From: Fodinibacter sp963730365
GTDB lineage: Bacteria > Actinomycetota > Actinomycetes > Actinomycetales > Dermatophilaceae
NCBI GenBank assembly: GCA_963730365.1
Contig: CAVSRM010000008.1
Location: forward strand, 186,001 to 250,000
DNA: 64,000 nucleotides
Reading direction: 5' to 3'
Part shown: positions 63,533-64,000 of the stretch, one piece after another
How positions within the stretch are numbered: position 1 is the stretch's first letter
How the letters are laid out: every line of letters begins with the position of its first letter
Made by a program: the position numbers and the translations under genes
Notes under the pieces: model-generated
Seen by the model: the letters and a program-made list of their open reading frames with translations, nothing else
Databases searched by the model: none
What the model was told of the DNA's origin: nothing

Positions 63533-64000
63533 ATGAGCAACGGCGCCTACGCAGCGGCATACGACGAGTCGATCTCGGACCCCAGGTCCTTCTGGGGCGC
63601 GGCGGCCGCGGACATCGAGTGGATCGCCCAGCCGGCCTCGGTGCTGGACGACAGCAACCCTCCCTTCTACCGGTGGTTCCGCGGTGGCACGCTCAACACC
63701 TGCTACAACGCCCTGGACCGCCATGTGCGCGACGGGCGGGGCGAGCAGGCGGCGCTCATCTACGACAGCCCGGTGACCGGCACCACCCGGACCTTCACGT
63801 ATGACGAGCTGTTGGACCGCGTGGCGACCTTCGCCGGCGCGCTCGCCTCCTTGGGAGTGGAGAAGGGCGACCGGGTCCTCGTCTACATGCCGATGGTGCC
63901 CGAGGCCGTGGTCGCCATGCTCGCCTGCGCCCGGCTCGGAGCGATCCACTCCGTCGTGTTCGGCGGGTTCGCCCCGGCGGAGCTGGCGGCGCGCATCGAC
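63533..64000 (+). CDS. Acetyl-/propionyl-CoA synthetase family protein, partial
   Basis: The N-terminal 156 residues of an AMP-forming acyl-CoA synthetase run off the window. YDESISDPRSFWGAAAADIEW, FYRWFRGGTLNTCYNALDRH, KGDRVLVYMPMVPEAVVAML and LGAIHSVVFGGFAPAELAARI match the acs family. The short N-terminal domain is nearer to PrpE (propionyl-CoA synthetase) than to the Acs encoded at 10780. Substrate cannot be fixed without the C-terminal part. Confidence 0.88.
   Translation, partial: MSNGAYAAAYDESISDPRSFWGAAAADIEWIAQPASVLDDSNPPFYRWFRGGTLNTCYNALDRHVRDGRGEQAALIYDSPVTGTTRTFTYDELLDRVATFAGALASLGVEKGDRVLVYMPMVPEAVVAMLACARLGAIHSVVFGGFAPAELAARID

Overview
This 64 kb window is a chromosomal segment of a high-GC Gram-positive bacterium. 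GTG starts are frequent, a WhiB protein is present, and the block acs - marP - nudix - nth - crp - MBL - ridA - two ArsA-like ATPases - whiB4/wblA - ponA2 - metallophosphoesterase has the same order as Mycobacterium tuberculosis Rv3667-Rv3683 and the wblA region of Streptomyces. It is therefore an actinobacterium. Micrococcales, perhaps Intrasporangiaceae, is my guess from general sequence feel and has not been tested. No prophage, insertion sequence or CRISPR array was found.

Left part (1-12.8 kb): small-carbon metabolism. A partial thioesterase gene is followed by a LytS/LytR two-component system fused operonically to a small membrane protein and a sodium/solute symporter. Then come threonine degradation (tdh-kbl), a second small-membrane-protein/acetate-symporter pair, an aromatic amino acid hydroxylase and acetyl-CoA synthetase. 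Another acyl-CoA synthetase of the same family runs off the right edge.

Middle part (12.8-28.7 kb): the conserved actinobacterial core block listed above, with NhaA, a holin-like membrane protein and tight 1-4 bp gene overlaps. It ends at a tRNA-Pro(CGG).

Accessory part (28.9-42.3 kb): directly after tRNA-Pro lies about 0.6 kb without a gene, then the abutting 3' remnants of an iclR gene and a 3-oxoacid CoA-transferase gene. These look like the scar of one deletion across a divergent pair. Next comes a SulP transporter with a frameshift. It is followed by a LURP-one protein, a radical-SAM sulfatase-maturating enzyme, a large ATP-binding LuxR regulator, a DUF4239 protein, a DUF1269-sulfatase fusion and a phospholipase D-like protein. 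The maturase and the Cys-type sulfatase form an obvious functional pair.

Right part (42.4-64 kb): PPi-type phosphofructokinase, asd and lysC (lysC carries a one-base frameshift; asd lacks the usual catalytic cysteine), an SNF2-type helicase, a P-type ATPase with a membrane-anchored universal stress protein, and a ferredoxin-reductase-like flavoprotein. These are followed by the recR-dnaX region with plsC, an ABC pair, a DsbA/FrnE protein with a cysteine-rich tail, the SRP RNA, tRNA-Ser(GGA), a TetR-SMR efflux pair with a double-palindrome operator, and the partial acyl-CoA synthetase.

A recurrent regulatory feature is a TAnnnT hexamer ending 6-7 nt before the start codon of at least ten genes that lack a good ribosome binding site, as expected for leaderless mRNAs.
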